64,000 nucleotides of DNA, taken from the NCBI RefSeq assembly GCF_900172255.1, contig NZ_FWFU01000003.1:496001-560000 (forward strand), read 5' to 3'. This document shows, piece after piece, positions 43,388 to 53,338 of this stretch (its first letter is position 1; each line of letters opens with the position of its first letter). Below the pieces are notes generated by a model, which did no database searches, was not told the DNA's origin, and saw nothing but the letters and a program-made list of their open reading frames with translations. This DNA is from Roseovarius halotolerans (lineage in GTDB: Bacteria > Pseudomonadota > Alphaproteobacteria > Rhodobacterales > Rhodobacteraceae). The position numbers and the translations under genes are program-made.

Positions 43388-44056
43388 TTGAGCCATGACC
43401 CCGAGGACGAGGGCGGCGACGCCGCCTGTTTCGCCCACCATCTCGTAGGCGGGCATCCCGTGGACCCGGCAACCGCGCGCGACGTGGCGCGGTTTCGCAA
43501 GGGAGAGCGCGCGCGGCTTCTGGAGGCGCGCAAATTGTCCGCACCCGCGCGCGAAGCGGCCGTTGCGGAGCTCTGCGCCGGGCTCGAGAAACGCATCGCG
43601 ATAACAAAGGGCGTGAAGATCGCCGCCTATTGGCCGATCCGCTCGGAACCGGACCTGCGCGGCTGGATGGAATCCGCTCACGCGGCCGGGGCGCAGATCC
43701 TGCTGCCGGTGGTGATCGAGAAGAACGCGCCGCTGGAATTTCACCACTGGTCGCCCGGATGCCGCATGACGCGCGGGGTCTGGAACATCCCGGTGCCCGC
43801 CGACCGTGCCGAGGACCGGCCCGATATCGTGATCTCGCCGCTTCTCGGGGTCGACCGCGATCTTTACCGGCTGGGCAATGGCGGGGGGTATTACGACCGC
43901 ACGCTGGCGGCGCTCGATCCGCGCCCGCGCATCATCGGCGTGGGGCTGGCGGGCTGCATCCTGCCCACGATCTACCCGATGCCCTGGGATATCCCGATGG
44001 ACGAGATCATTCTGTCGGATGGCACCGCGCAGCGGCGCGAGGCGGATTCCGCCTGA
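43388..44056 (+). CDS. 5-formyltetrahydrofolate cyclo-ligase family protein
   Basis: Protein of 222 aa. Signature LYRLGNGGGYYDRTLAAL (nucleotide/folate loop GxGGGYYDR) and VKIAAYWPIRSEPDL fit the family that makes 5,10-methenyl-THF from 5-formyl-THF. The only start early enough is TTG 43388, with GGAG 11 nt upstream; this gives an acidic N-terminal extension of about 35 aa (MSHDPEDEGGDAACF). Position behind tdm fits folate-linked use of the formaldehyde released by TMAO demethylation. Confidence 0.85.
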   Translation: MSHDPEDEGGDAACFAHHLVGGHPVDPATARDVARFRKGERARLLEARKLSAPAREAAVAELCAGLEKRIAITKGVKIAAYWPIRSEPDLRGWMESAHAAGAQILLPVVIEKNAPLEFHHWSPGCRMTRGVWNIPVPADRAEDRPDIVISPLLGVDRDLYRLGNGGGYYDRTLAALDPRPRIIGVGLAGCILPTIYPMPWDIPMDEIILSDGTAQRREADSA

Positions 44057-44190
44057 GGGCGGCACGCCAAAAATGTTTTCCGCCAAGCACTTGCCGCCGC
44101 CGCCCTTGCATGCGACAACTTGTCATGACTGCGGTTGCGCCGCCCGGTATTTCGCGGCCAGCCCACCCGACGATCCGATTTGAATTCCTG

Positions 44191-45264
44191 ATGAAACCCC
44201 CTTGGTCCCTTGGCCACCTGGCCCATGTCATCCTGATCTATGCAGGCGCGCTGCTGTTCGGGCTGGTCGCCCACTGGATGCGCTTTCCGCTGCCCTGGAT
44301 GATCGGCGCGATGGTCTTCGCCTCGTCGGTGCGCATGGCCGAACGCCCCTTGCCGGTGCCCGGTCAGACCCGGCAGATCGGGCAGATCCTGGTGGCAACC
44401 TCGGTCGGGCTGTCCTTCACCCCCGAGGCGGTGGGGGCGATGGTATCGCTCTTGCTGCCGATGGTGGGCACGGCCTTTCTGACCATCGGGCTTGGCTTCG
44501 TCGTGGCGGCATTCCTGATGCGCATCGCGCGGGTGGACGTGATCACGGCGGTGCTCTCGTCGGTGCCGATGGGTCCGGTCGAAAGCGCCACACTGGCGGT
44601 CCGCCACAACGTGCAGCCCGGCCCGGTAATCTTTGCCCAGACCCTGCGCATCATGCTGCTGGTGGTGCTGATCCCGCCCGCCATCGTGGCGATCGACGGC
44701 TCGGTCAAGGACCCGGTCGCCGCGCTCAGCCGCATGGACTGGAGCGTTCCGGGCGCGATCCTGCTCTGCGTGACGGGGGTGGCTGGCGCGCTGGCGGCGC
44801 GGGCCGTCGGGCTGGCCAACCCGTTCTTCGTCGGCTCGCTGGGCGGCGCGGCGCTGGCGGCGGCGCTCAGCCTGCCGCTCACCGCCTATCCCTATCCGGT
44901 GCTGGTGCTGGCGCAGATCTTCCTCGGGGTCTGGCTGGGCGCGGTCTTTGACCGTGACCTCCTGCGGCGCGCGCGCGGTTTCATTCCCGGTGCGATCCTC
45001 GCGTCGCTCCTCCTGATCGCGCTCTGCATCGGCATGGGGGTCGGATTGACCTGGCTGACCGGCGAATCCTGGCAGGTGATGCTGCTCTCGACCGCCCCCG
45101 GCAGCGTCACCGAAATGGCCCTGACCGCCAAGATCCTCGAAGACGGGCTGGCCGTGGTCACCGCCTTTCATGTGATCCGGATCTTCATCATCCTGCCGCT
45201 GGCGGGCACGATCATCGGCATGACTGCGCGGGTGGCCGACCACTGGGGCCTGCGCCCGCGCTAG
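44191..45264 (+). CDS. AbrB family membrane protein (AbrB duplication)
   Basis: Integral membrane protein of 357 aa with about ten helices in two homologous halves, each with a FPLPWMIGAM-like or NPFFVGSLGG-like motif. TAPGSVTEMALTAKILEDGLAVVTAFHVIRI is the conserved C-terminal signature. The family was once called 'ammonia monooxygenase-like' without evidence; it is a probable transporter of unknown substrate. ATG 44191 precedes the first helix; an in-frame ATG at 44110 is possible. It follows the formyl-THF ligase gene by 134 bp. Confidence 0.85.
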   Translation: MKPPWSLGHLAHVILIYAGALLFGLVAHWMRFPLPWMIGAMVFASSVRMAERPLPVPGQTRQIGQILVATSVGLSFTPEAVGAMVSLLLPMVGTAFLTIGLGFVVAAFLMRIARVDVITAVLSSVPMGPVESATLAVRHNVQPGPVIFAQTLRIMLLVVLIPPAIVAIDGSVKDPVAALSRMDWSVPGAILLCVTGVAGALAARAVGLANPFFVGSLGGAALAAALSLPLTAYPYPVLVLAQIFLGVWLGAVFDRDLLRRARGFIPGAILASLLLIALCIGMGVGLTWLTGESWQVMLLSTAPGSVTEMALTAKILEDGLAVVTAFHVIRIFIILPLAGTIIGMTARVADHWGLRPR

Positions 45265-45289
45265 CCCGGTGCGCGCCCTGCCCCGCGGC

Positions 45290-46957
45290 TCAGCCCGGAC
45301 GGATCGCCGGACCGATCCGCGCGCCCGCGTCGCTTGGCACGCTTTCGCGCCCGAGCGTCCGGCAGAGCAGCGCCACCGGGATGAGACCGAACGCCACCAG
45401 CACCATCGAGGGCACCGCCGCTTCGGCCAGTCGCTCATCCGAGGCCAGCCGGTGCGCCTGAACCGCCAGGGTCTGGAAATTGAACGGATGCAGGATCAGC
45501 GTTGCGGGCAGCTCCTTCATCACGTCGACAAAGACGATCAGCAACGCCGTCAGCACGCTGGTGCGCGCCACCGGCAGATGGACCCGCCACAACAGTCGCG
45601 GCCCCGATTGGCCCAGCGACCGCCCGATGGCGTCGTAATGCAGCGGCACCGTCGCCATGCCGCTGTCGAATGCGTTGAGCGCGGCCGCCATGAAACGCAC
45701 GAAATAGGCCGTCACCATCAGCCAGATCGACCCGGTGATCAAAAGCCCCGTGTCGATGCCGAAACGCGCCTCCATCACCCGGTCGATGATGTTGTCGAGC
45801 GCCGCCATCGGCACCATCAGCCCCACCGCGATCACCCCGCCCGGCACCGCGTAACCAAGCCCCGCGCCCACCACCATCAGGCGCGAACGCCGGTCGGGCC
45901 GTGTGCGGGCGCGAAACCCGATCAGGATCGCGCCCGTCACCGTCAGCACCGCCGCGACACCGGCCAGCAGGACGGAATTCTGCGTGAGGCTCAGGTAGCG
46001 CGCGTCAAACAGGTTCTGCCCCGATCCGACCGCCATCACCGTCAGCATCACCACCGGCACGATGAATCCCAGAAGTACCGGCGCAAGGCAGAACGCGGTC
46101 GCCAGCCAGCCCGCAAGCCCGCGCAGCCGGGGGCGCTCCATCGTCTCGAACCGCGCACCGCGCCCGGCGGTGCGGGCCTTGCCGCGCTGCGCACGCTCGA
46201 GCCCCGCCAGCAGCAGCGCAAAGCTAAGCAGGCAGAGTGACAGCTGCGCCGCCGCCGCCCTGTCGCCCAGGCTGAACCAGGCCTGGTAGATGCCGGTCGC
46301 AAAGGTCTGCACATTGAAGAAGGCCACCGTCCCGTAATCGGCGATGGTCTCCATCACCGCGAGGAGCGCGCCCCCCGCGATCGCCGGGCGCGCCATCGGC
46401 AGCGCGACGCGCAGGAACGCCTTCATCGGCGAACGCCCCAGCGTGCGCGCCACCAGGAAGGCATTCGCCGATTGCTGCCGGAACGAGGCCCGCGCCAGGA
46501 GGTAGACATAAGGGTAAAGCACGATGGTCAGCATCAGCGCCGCCCCGCCAAGGCTGCGGATTTCCGGGAACCAGTAATCGCGCGGCCCCCAGCCGGTCAC
46601 ATCGCGCAACAGCGTCTGCACCGGGCCGGGATGATCCAGAAGTGACGTATAGGCATAGGCCAGCACATATGCCGGAAAGGCCAGCGGCAGCGCCAGCGCC
46701 ACCTCGAGAAGCCGCACGCCGGGAAAGCGGTAGACCGTCACCAGCCACGCGGTGACACTGCCCAGAACCGCCGTCGAGACTCCGACGATGGCGACCAGCG
46801 CCAGCGTGGTGCGCGCATAGCGCGGCAGCACCGATGAAAGGATCTCGCGCCAGGTTTCCAGATCACCGGTGAACGCCGCCAGCGCCGCCGCCACGATGGG
46901 CGCAACGCACAGGATCACGGCGATCCAGGCCAGGCGATGCAGCAGGCGTTCCGACAT
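45290..46957 (-). CDS. Ferric iron ABC transporter permease, FbpB-type
   Basis: Permease of 555 aa made of two homologous halves, each with six helices and an EAA loop (LVARTLGRSPMKAFLRVALPMARPAIAGG in the first half; DAIGRSLGQSGPRLLWRVHLPVARTSVLTALL in the second). This is the Fbp/Sfu/Hit ferric permease layout. No binding protein or ATPase gene of that system is adjacent, so it depends on partners elsewhere. It converges with the AbrB-like gene (25 bp gap). A GAGTGTTTT site lies 25 bp upstream of its start. Confidence 0.88.
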   Translation of the reverse strand: MSERLLHRLAWIAVILCVAPIVAAALAAFTGDLETWREILSSVLPRYARTTLALVAIVGVSTAVLGSVTAWLVTVYRFPGVRLLEVALALPLAFPAYVLAYAYTSLLDHPGPVQTLLRDVTGWGPRDYWFPEIRSLGGAALMLTIVLYPYVYLLARASFRQQSANAFLVARTLGRSPMKAFLRVALPMARPAIAGGALLAVMETIADYGTVAFFNVQTFATGIYQAWFSLGDRAAAAQLSLCLLSFALLLAGLERAQRGKARTAGRGARFETMERPRLRGLAGWLATAFCLAPVLLGFIVPVVMLTVMAVGSGQNLFDARYLSLTQNSVLLAGVAAVLTVTGAILIGFRARTRPDRRSRLMVVGAGLGYAVPGGVIAVGLMVPMAALDNIIDRVMEARFGIDTGLLITGSIWLMVTAYFVRFMAAALNAFDSGMATVPLHYDAIGRSLGQSGPRLLWRVHLPVARTSVLTALLIVFVDVMKELPATLILHPFNFQTLAVQAHRLASDERLAEAAVPSMVLVAFGLIPVALLCRTLGRESVPSDAGARIGPAIRPG

Positions 46958-46980
46958 TCAGGCGCTCATGGCTGATTAAT

Positions 46981-46998
46981 CCGAGTGTTTTGATCCAG
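46981..46998. promoter_or_regulatory. Candidate iron-responsive box (imperfect)
   Basis: CCGAGTGTTTTGATCCAG lies 24 bp upstream of the ferric permease start and matches 14-15 positions of the perfect inverted repeat CTGAGT-GTTTT-ACTCAG at 47561-47577. The shared GAGTGTTTT core suggests one regulator for both sites. Confidence 0.5.
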
Positions 46999-47077
46999 TA
47001 TTGACTGCGGCGGCAAAGGTCAATCGTCGGCTGCCCTCACGCGCCCTGGACCCTCAGCGCCCGATGCGAATGCGCCC

Positions 47078-47458
47078 TCACCTGTCGAGGGTCCGGGCCG
47101 CTTTCAGATAGGCCATGGAAGACGCCCGCAGCGCGGCGGGGTCGTCGCCCTCGGATGTCTCGTGAACCCGCTCCAGCGCCTCGGGCAGCGCGCCCAGTTC
47201 CGCGTTGATGCGGGCCAGCGCGATCTCGAGCGTGTAGGTGTATTCATGGACCTCTTCCATATCGGCCGTGGTCATCGGGTCGCGCTCCAGCACCGTGGCC
47301 AGCTTGCGGTTATAGCTCACGAAATTCTCGACCGCCTGTTGCAGCGTCTCGGATTGTTCGGGCGCGTAATGCGACACCGTTTCATCCGCCTTCACCGGCA
47401 CCAGGCCACCGATCAGGATCGCCACGCCGGTGGCCAGGATTTTCAGCGTATTGGTCAT
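47078..47458 (-). CDS. Small exported DUF6746 family protein
   Basis: Protein of 126 aa with a Sec signal (MTNTLKILATGVAILIGGLVPVKA) and a mature helical domain (HYAPEQSETLQQAVENFVSYNRKLATVLE, MEEVHEYTYTLEIALARINAEL). ATG 47458 has AAGGA about 7 nt upstream. The function of DUF6746 is unknown. A perfect inverted repeat 100 bp upstream and the ferric permease downstream point to iron-linked expression. Confidence 0.75.
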   Translation of the reverse strand: MTNTLKILATGVAILIGGLVPVKADETVSHYAPEQSETLQQAVENFVSYNRKLATVLERDPMTTADMEEVHEYTYTLEIALARINAELGALPEALERVHETSEGDDPAALRASSMAYLKAARTLDR

Positions 47459-47815
47459 CGTCTTGTCCTTGCTCAGGGGGGTCACATTCATGAAGGCAGA
47501 CATGAAACCCAGCCTGCCCGCATCGTTGCTATGCCGCGCCGCGGGGGCTGTCAATATTATCTGAGTGTTTTACTCAGTAATTGCTTGAGACATCCCGCCG
47601 CACCCCGTCAGCCGCCAAGCGACCCATCGCAAACATATCTGATCACGCGGTCAAAAACGGGCAGGTGATTGAAAAGCATCGATTTCCTGCGCCTCCGCAG
47701 GCTAACGCCACGGCAACGCGGCTTTACACGCAGCCAGAATCACGACAATTTCGGCGGATGGCTGGGCGCGGCAGCAGAATACAGCGCCGCCCCGATGAAC
47801 CAGGGAGACATTTCA
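47459..47815. other. Divergent intergenic region
   Basis: 357 bp between the DUF6746 gene and the Dpp-type operon. It holds the inverted repeat at 47561-47577. The remaining 240 bp up to the AGGGAG ribosome binding site of the binding-protein gene shows no clear promoter or hairpin. Confidence 0.5.
47561..47577. promoter_or_regulatory. Perfect inverted repeat, candidate iron-regulator box
   Basis: CTGAGT-GTTTT-ACTCAG has 6-bp arms and a 5-bp spacer. TGA...TCA inverted repeats of this kind are typical of iron-responsive Rrf2-family (RirA/IscR) sites in alphaproteobacteria. A related site precedes the ferric permease. Confidence 0.6.
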
Positions 47816-49354
47816 ATGAAACCTCTAAGACATTTCGCAACGGCTGCGGCGATTGTGCTCGGCATGGCCGGCATGGCACCGGCGCAGACGCTCAATTTCG
47901 CCTATGACGCCGACCCGGTGTCGCTCGACCCGCATGAGCAGCTGTCCGGCGGCACGCTCCAGCTCTCGCACATGGTCTTCGACCCGCTTCTGCGCTGGAA
48001 CAGCGAACTGGGCTTCGATCCGCGCCTCGCCGAAAGCTGGGAACGCATCGACGACACCACCATGCGCTTCAAGCTGCGCGAGGGCGTCAAGTTCCACACC
48101 GGCAACGACATGACCGCCGAAGACGTGGTGTGGACCATCGAGCGCCTCAAGTCCTCGCCCGACTTCAAGGGCATCTTCGCCGGCTGGGTCTCGGTCACCG
48201 CGATCGACGACTACACCGTCGAGGTCAAGACGGACGGCCCCAGCCCGCTGGTGCTGCATACCGCGACCTATGTCTTCCCGATGGACAAAGATTTCTACGA
48301 GGAAGGCGGCGCCGAGATCGCCAAGCACGGCGACAGCTTCGCCAGCCAGAACCTCTCGGGCACCGGCCCCTTCACCGTGGCCTCGCGTGAACAGGGCGTG
48401 AAAACCGTCTTTGAACGCAACCCCGATTACTGGGACACCGACAGCCCCGGCAACGTGCAGACCGCCGTCCTGACCCCGATCAAGGAGGCGCCGACCCGTG
48501 TCGCAGCACTTCTGTCGGGCGATGTGGACTTCATCGCGCCGGTCCCGCCGACCGATCTCGAGCGCATCGAGAACGATTCCAACACCAAGCTCGTGACCAT
48601 GACCGGCACGCGGATCATCACCCTCCAGATGAACCAGAAGCGCAACGAAGCGCTGGCCGATCCCAAGGTCCGTCAGGCGATCGCCTATGCCATCAACAAC
48701 GAAGGCATCGTGCAGAAGATCATGAAGGGCTTCGGCACCGTCGCGGCACAGCAGTCGCCCAAGGGCTATGTCGGCCACAACCCGAACCTGAAACCGCGCT
48801 TCGACGTGGCCAAGGCCCAGTCCCTGATGGAAGAGGCCGGTTACGCCGATGGCTTCTCGGCAACCATGATGTGCCCCAACAACCGCTACGTGAACGATTT
48901 CAAGATCTGCGAAGCGGCAGCGGCAATGCTGGCCAAGATCAACATCAAGATCGACCTCACCACCATGCCCAAGGCGCAATACTGGCCCAAATACGACGAG
49001 CGCGCCGCCGACATCATGATGATCGGCTGGCATTCGGACACCGAGGACAGCGCCAACTTCAACGAGTTCCTGACCATGACTCCGGACCCCGACACCGGCC
49101 GCGGTCAGTATAACTCGGGCAATTACTCGAATGCCGAGGTGGACGAGCTGACCATCGCGTCGCTGACAGAAACCGATCCCGAAAAGCGCGCAGAGCAACT
49201 GCAGCGGGTCGAGGAAATCCTCTACAACGAGGCCGCCTTCATCCCGTTCCACTGGCAGGACCTGGCCTGGGGCGCGCGTAAGGGCGTGATGATCGAAGAC
49301 GTCGTGAACGTCATGAACTTCCCCTACCTGGGCGACCTCGTCATCGAGGAATAA
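47816..49354 (+). CDS. Family 5 peptide ABC transporter substrate-binding protein
   Basis: Exported protein of 512 aa of the DppA/OppA class. Signal MKPLRHFATAAAIVLGMAGMAPAQ, then the family motif YDADPVSLDPHEQLSGGTLQLSHMVFDPLL and RFKLREGVKFHTGNDMTAEDVVWTIE. ATG 47816 has AGGGAG 8 nt upstream. First gene of a complete five-gene importer. The ligand (dipeptide, oligopeptide, glutathione or other) cannot be told from the sequence. Confidence 0.92.
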   Translation: MKPLRHFATAAAIVLGMAGMAPAQTLNFAYDADPVSLDPHEQLSGGTLQLSHMVFDPLLRWNSELGFDPRLAESWERIDDTTMRFKLREGVKFHTGNDMTAEDVVWTIERLKSSPDFKGIFAGWVSVTAIDDYTVEVKTDGPSPLVLHTATYVFPMDKDFYEEGGAEIAKHGDSFASQNLSGTGPFTVASREQGVKTVFERNPDYWDTDSPGNVQTAVLTPIKEAPTRVAALLSGDVDFIAPVPPTDLERIENDSNTKLVTMTGTRIITLQMNQKRNEALADPKVRQAIAYAINNEGIVQKIMKGFGTVAAQQSPKGYVGHNPNLKPRFDVAKAQSLMEEAGYADGFSATMMCPNNRYVNDFKICEAAAAMLAKINIKIDLTTMPKAQYWPKYDERAADIMMIGWHSDTEDSANFNEFLTMTPDPDTGRGQYNSGNYSNAEVDELTIASLTETDPEKRAEQLQRVEEILYNEAAFIPFHWQDLAWGARKGVMIEDVVNVMNFPYLGDLVIEE

Positions 49355-49371
49355 CCCCTCTATCGACCACC

Positions 49372-49406
49372 GGGGCGGGCTGGCATGGTGTCGGCCCGCC
49401 CCTTTT
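49372..49406 (+). terminator. Stem-loop with T run between binding-protein and permease genes
   Basis: GGGGCGGGC (49372-49380) pairs with GCCCGCCCC (49394-49402), followed by TTTT. It has the form of an intrinsic terminator. Located right after the binding-protein gene, it probably causes partial termination so that the binding protein is made in excess. Confidence 0.7.
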
Positions 49407-49424
49407 GCAGACGGACAGAGTCAC

Positions 49425-50411
49425 GTGCATATCCTCGCTTTCCTCATACGCCGCGCCGTTCAGGCCGTGATCGTGATGTTCGTCATCTCGCTGATCGGCT
49501 TTTCCATCCAGGACAACCTGGGCGACCCCTTGCGCGAACTGGTGGGCCAGTCGGTCTCGGAAGAGGCGCGTGACGACCTGCGCGAGGAACTGGGCCTCAA
49601 CGATCCCTTTCTCGTGCAATATACCCGCTTTCTCGGGAACGCCCTTCAGGGCGATCTCGGCAATTCCTACTTCTTCAAACGCCCCGCGCTTTCGGTGATC
49701 CTCGACAAGTTCCCCGCCACCTTCGAGCTGGTTCTCGGTGCGGTGTTCATCTTCGTGTCGCTGTCGATCCCGGCGGGCATCTATTGCGCCATCAACCGAG
49801 ATTCGTGGCTGGCGCGCATCATCATGACCGGCTCGATCGTCGGCATTTCCATTCCCGTCTTTCTGACCGCCATCGGCATGGTCTGGCTGTTCGGCGTCGA
49901 ACTGGGCTGGCTGCCCGCCTTCGGGCGTGGCGACACCTATGAACTGCCCTGGGGCTGGGACACGGGCTTTCTCACATGGGACGGGCTCAGCCACCTGATC
50001 CTGCCTTCGGTCACGCTCTCGTCGATCATGCTGCCGCTCTTCATCCGCCTGATCCGCGCCGAGATGATGGAGGCAATGGGCACCGAATATGTCCGCTTCG
50101 CCCGCGCCAAGGGGCTTTCGACCCGCCGCGTGCGCTATGTGCACGCCTTCCGCAACACGCTTCTGCCGGTGGTCACGGTGGGCGGGCTCATGATCGGAAC
50201 GCTGATCGCCTACACGATCCTTACGGAAACCGTGTTCCAGTGGCCGGGCATGGGTTTCCTGTTCCTCGAGGCGGTGAACCGCGTCGATACCCCGCTGATC
50301 ATCGCCTACATCATCATCGTGGGCCTGATCTTCGTGGTGGTGAATACCATCGTCGATTTCATCTACACGCTCATCAACCCGATGGTGAAACTTCCGGGGG
50401 CGAAGGGCTGA
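49425..50411 (+). CDS. Peptide ABC transporter permease (DppB/OppB-like)
   Basis: Permease of 328 aa starting at GTG (MHILAFLIRRAVQAVIVMFVISLIGF). The EAA loop is YVRFARAKGLSTRRVRYVHAFRNTLLPVVTVGG, and DPLRELVGQSVSEEARDDLREELGLNDPF is the usual periplasmic segment after helix 1. It sits 1 bp before the DppC-like gene. Confidence 0.92.
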   Translation: MHILAFLIRRAVQAVIVMFVISLIGFSIQDNLGDPLRELVGQSVSEEARDDLREELGLNDPFLVQYTRFLGNALQGDLGNSYFFKRPALSVILDKFPATFELVLGAVFIFVSLSIPAGIYCAINRDSWLARIIMTGSIVGISIPVFLTAIGMVWLFGVELGWLPAFGRGDTYELPWGWDTGFLTWDGLSHLILPSVTLSSIMLPLFIRLIRAEMMEAMGTEYVRFARAKGLSTRRVRYVHAFRNTLLPVVTVGGLMIGTLIAYTILTETVFQWPGMGFLFLEAVNRVDTPLIIAYIIIVGLIFVVVNTIVDFIYTLINPMVKLPGAKG

Positions 50412-50412
50412 C

Positions 50413-51321
50413 ATGATCTCTTTCAAAGGCTTTCTCAGACGTTTCTTGTCCGACCCGGTGGCTATCGGGGCGGGGCTGGTCCTGCTGGTGCTGGTGCTGA
50501 TGGCGGTGCTTGCGCCCTTCCTCGCGCCGCAGGACCCCTATGACCTCATGCAGCTCGACATCATGGACAGCGAATTGCCGCCAAGCTGGAAACCCGGCGG
50601 CGACGAGCGCTTCTGGCTCGGCACCGATGCGCAGGGGCGTGGCGTGTTCAGCACGATCATGTATGGCACCGGCATCTCGCTCCTGATCGGGATCGGGGCG
50701 GTGATTGTGCAGGCGGTGCTTGGCGTCACGCTGGGGCTGATCGCGGGCTACAAGGGCGGCTGGATCGACAGCTTCCTCATGCGCCTCGCCGATATCCAGC
50801 TGTCGCTTTCCACGCTGATGATGGCGATCATCGCGCTCGCGCTGTTCCAGGCGGCGTTCGATGCCAATATCTATGCCGATTACGCGATCGTCATGCTGAT
50901 CATGGTGATCGGCATCGCCGAATGGCCGAAATTCGCGCGCACCGTGCGCTCCTCGGTGCTGGGCGAAAGGAAGAAGGAATATGTCGATGCCGCCCGCGTC
51001 ATCGGCCTGCCCCCGCGCAAGATCATGTGGGGCCATATCCTGCCCAACACGCTGACGCCGGTCCTGGTGATCTCGACCATCCAGGTCGCCGAGGCGATCA
51101 TGATCGAGGCGTCGCTCTCCTTCCTCGGGCTCGGGATGCCGGTGGACCGCCCCTCGCTCGGGTCGCTGATCCGCTCGGGATTCGAGTTCATCTTCTCGGG
51201 CTCCTGGTGGATCACCCTCTATCCGGCCATCGTGCTGGTGGCGCTGATCCTGGCGCTGAACCTTCTGGGGGATTGGCTGCGTGACGTGCTCAACCCGAAA
51301 CTCAGACGGGGGGAAGACTGA
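50413..51321 (+). CDS. Peptide ABC transporter permease (DppC/OppC-like)
   Basis: Permease of 302 aa with an N-terminal OppC_N helix (FLSDPVAIGAGLVLLVLVLMAVLAPFLAPQDP), GTDAQGRGVFSTIMYGTGISLLIG and the EAA loop YVDAARVIGLPPRKIMWGHILPNTLTPVLV. Its stop overlaps the next start codon by one base (TGATG). Confidence 0.92.
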   Translation: MISFKGFLRRFLSDPVAIGAGLVLLVLVLMAVLAPFLAPQDPYDLMQLDIMDSELPPSWKPGGDERFWLGTDAQGRGVFSTIMYGTGISLLIGIGAVIVQAVLGVTLGLIAGYKGGWIDSFLMRLADIQLSLSTLMMAIIALALFQAAFDANIYADYAIVMLIMVIGIAEWPKFARTVRSSVLGERKKEYVDAARVIGLPPRKIMWGHILPNTLTPVLVISTIQVAEAIMIEASLSFLGLGMPVDRPSLGSLIRSGFEFIFSGSWWITLYPAIVLVALILALNLLGDWLRDVLNPKLRRGED

Positions 51322-52285
51322 TGCCCATGCTCGAAGTGCAGGACCTGCATGTCGCATTCCCGCAAGGGCGCAAATCCGAGGTCGAAGCCCTGCGCGGTGT
51401 CGACCTGACGCTCGAGAAAGGCGAACGCCTCGGCGTCGTCGGTGAATCGGGCGCCGGGAAATCCATGCTCGCCTTCGCGATCCTGAACCTGATCGCCGAA
51501 CCCGGCCGCGTGAGCAAGGGCCGGATCATGTTCCACGGCCAGAACCTTCTGGATCTGCCCGAACGCGACATCCGCGCCCTGCGCGGCAACCGGATCTCGA
51601 TGATCTTCCAGGATCCTATGGTCACGCTGAACCCCGTGCTCAGCATCGGCACGCAGATGATGGAAACCCTGCGCGCGCATCGCCGGATCTCGGGCGCCGA
51701 GGCGCGTGCGCTCTGCATCGCCAAGCTGCGCGAAGTGGCGATCCCCTCGCCCGAAAGCCGCCTCGATGCCTATCCGCATGAACTGTCCGGCGGGCTGCGC
51801 CAGCGCGTGGTCATCGCCATCGCGCTGCTGACCGACCCCGAGCTGATCATCGCCGACGAGCCCACCACGGCCCTCGACGTGACCATCCAGGCCGAGATCA
51901 TGGCCCTGATCCTCAAGCTCTGCCGCGAAAACGACGTGGCGCTGATCCTGATCACCCACGACCTCGGCGTGGTGGCCGAAGTCACCGAACGGCTGATGAT
52001 CATGTATGCCGGCAAATGCGTCGAGACCGGCGCCACCGACGCGATCATCAAGGCGCCCCACCACCCCTACAGCGCGGGCCTTCTGCGGGCGCTGCCCCAG
52101 AACGCCGCGCGCGGCACCCGGCTCTACCAGATCCCCGGCTCCATGCCGCCGATCACCGCCCTGCCCACCGGCTGCGCCTATCACCCGCGCTGCGCCCGCG
52201 CCACCGCGCTCTGCAAGGCCGAGATCCCGCCCCTCGAGAACGGCGCCGCCTGTTTCCACCCCCTCACCGCACCCGAGGAGGTCCC

Positions 52286-52289
<4 letters not shown>
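51321..52289 (+). CDS. Peptide ABC transporter ATP-binding protein (DppD-like)
   Basis: ATPase of 322 aa. Walker A is GESGAGKSM, the signature LSGGLRQRVVIAIAL and Walker B LIIADEPTTALD. The C-terminal oligopeptide-type extension has the Cys motif CAYHPRCARATALC, which in relatives binds an Fe-S cluster. Overlaps the next gene by 4 bp (ATGA). Confidence 0.93.
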
Positions 52290-53257
<968 letters not shown>

Positions 53258-53274
53258 TCGAAACGATCACCCGG

Positions 53275-53338
53275 CTCTTCTTCTGTTCCGAAATATCCCG
53301 GGGGAGTCGCCCGAGGGGCGACGGGGGCAGCGCCCCCT
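53275..53338 (-). repeat. Dispersed 3'-flank repeat, copy C
   Basis: Read on the minus strand: GGGGGCGCTGCCCCC, stem 2 GTCGCCC/GGGCGAC with loop CTC, TCCCCCGGGATATTT, then CAGAAGAAGA. It begins at the bfr stop codon, in the bfr sense orientation, and lies between the convergent dppF-like and bfr genes. Tail nearly identical to copy B. Confidence 0.85.

Noticed and set aside
41372..44086. A 904-codon open frame on the minus strand opposite tdm
   Set aside because: Antisense shadow of tdm and the cyclo-ligase gene; no ribosome binding site and no protein family signal.
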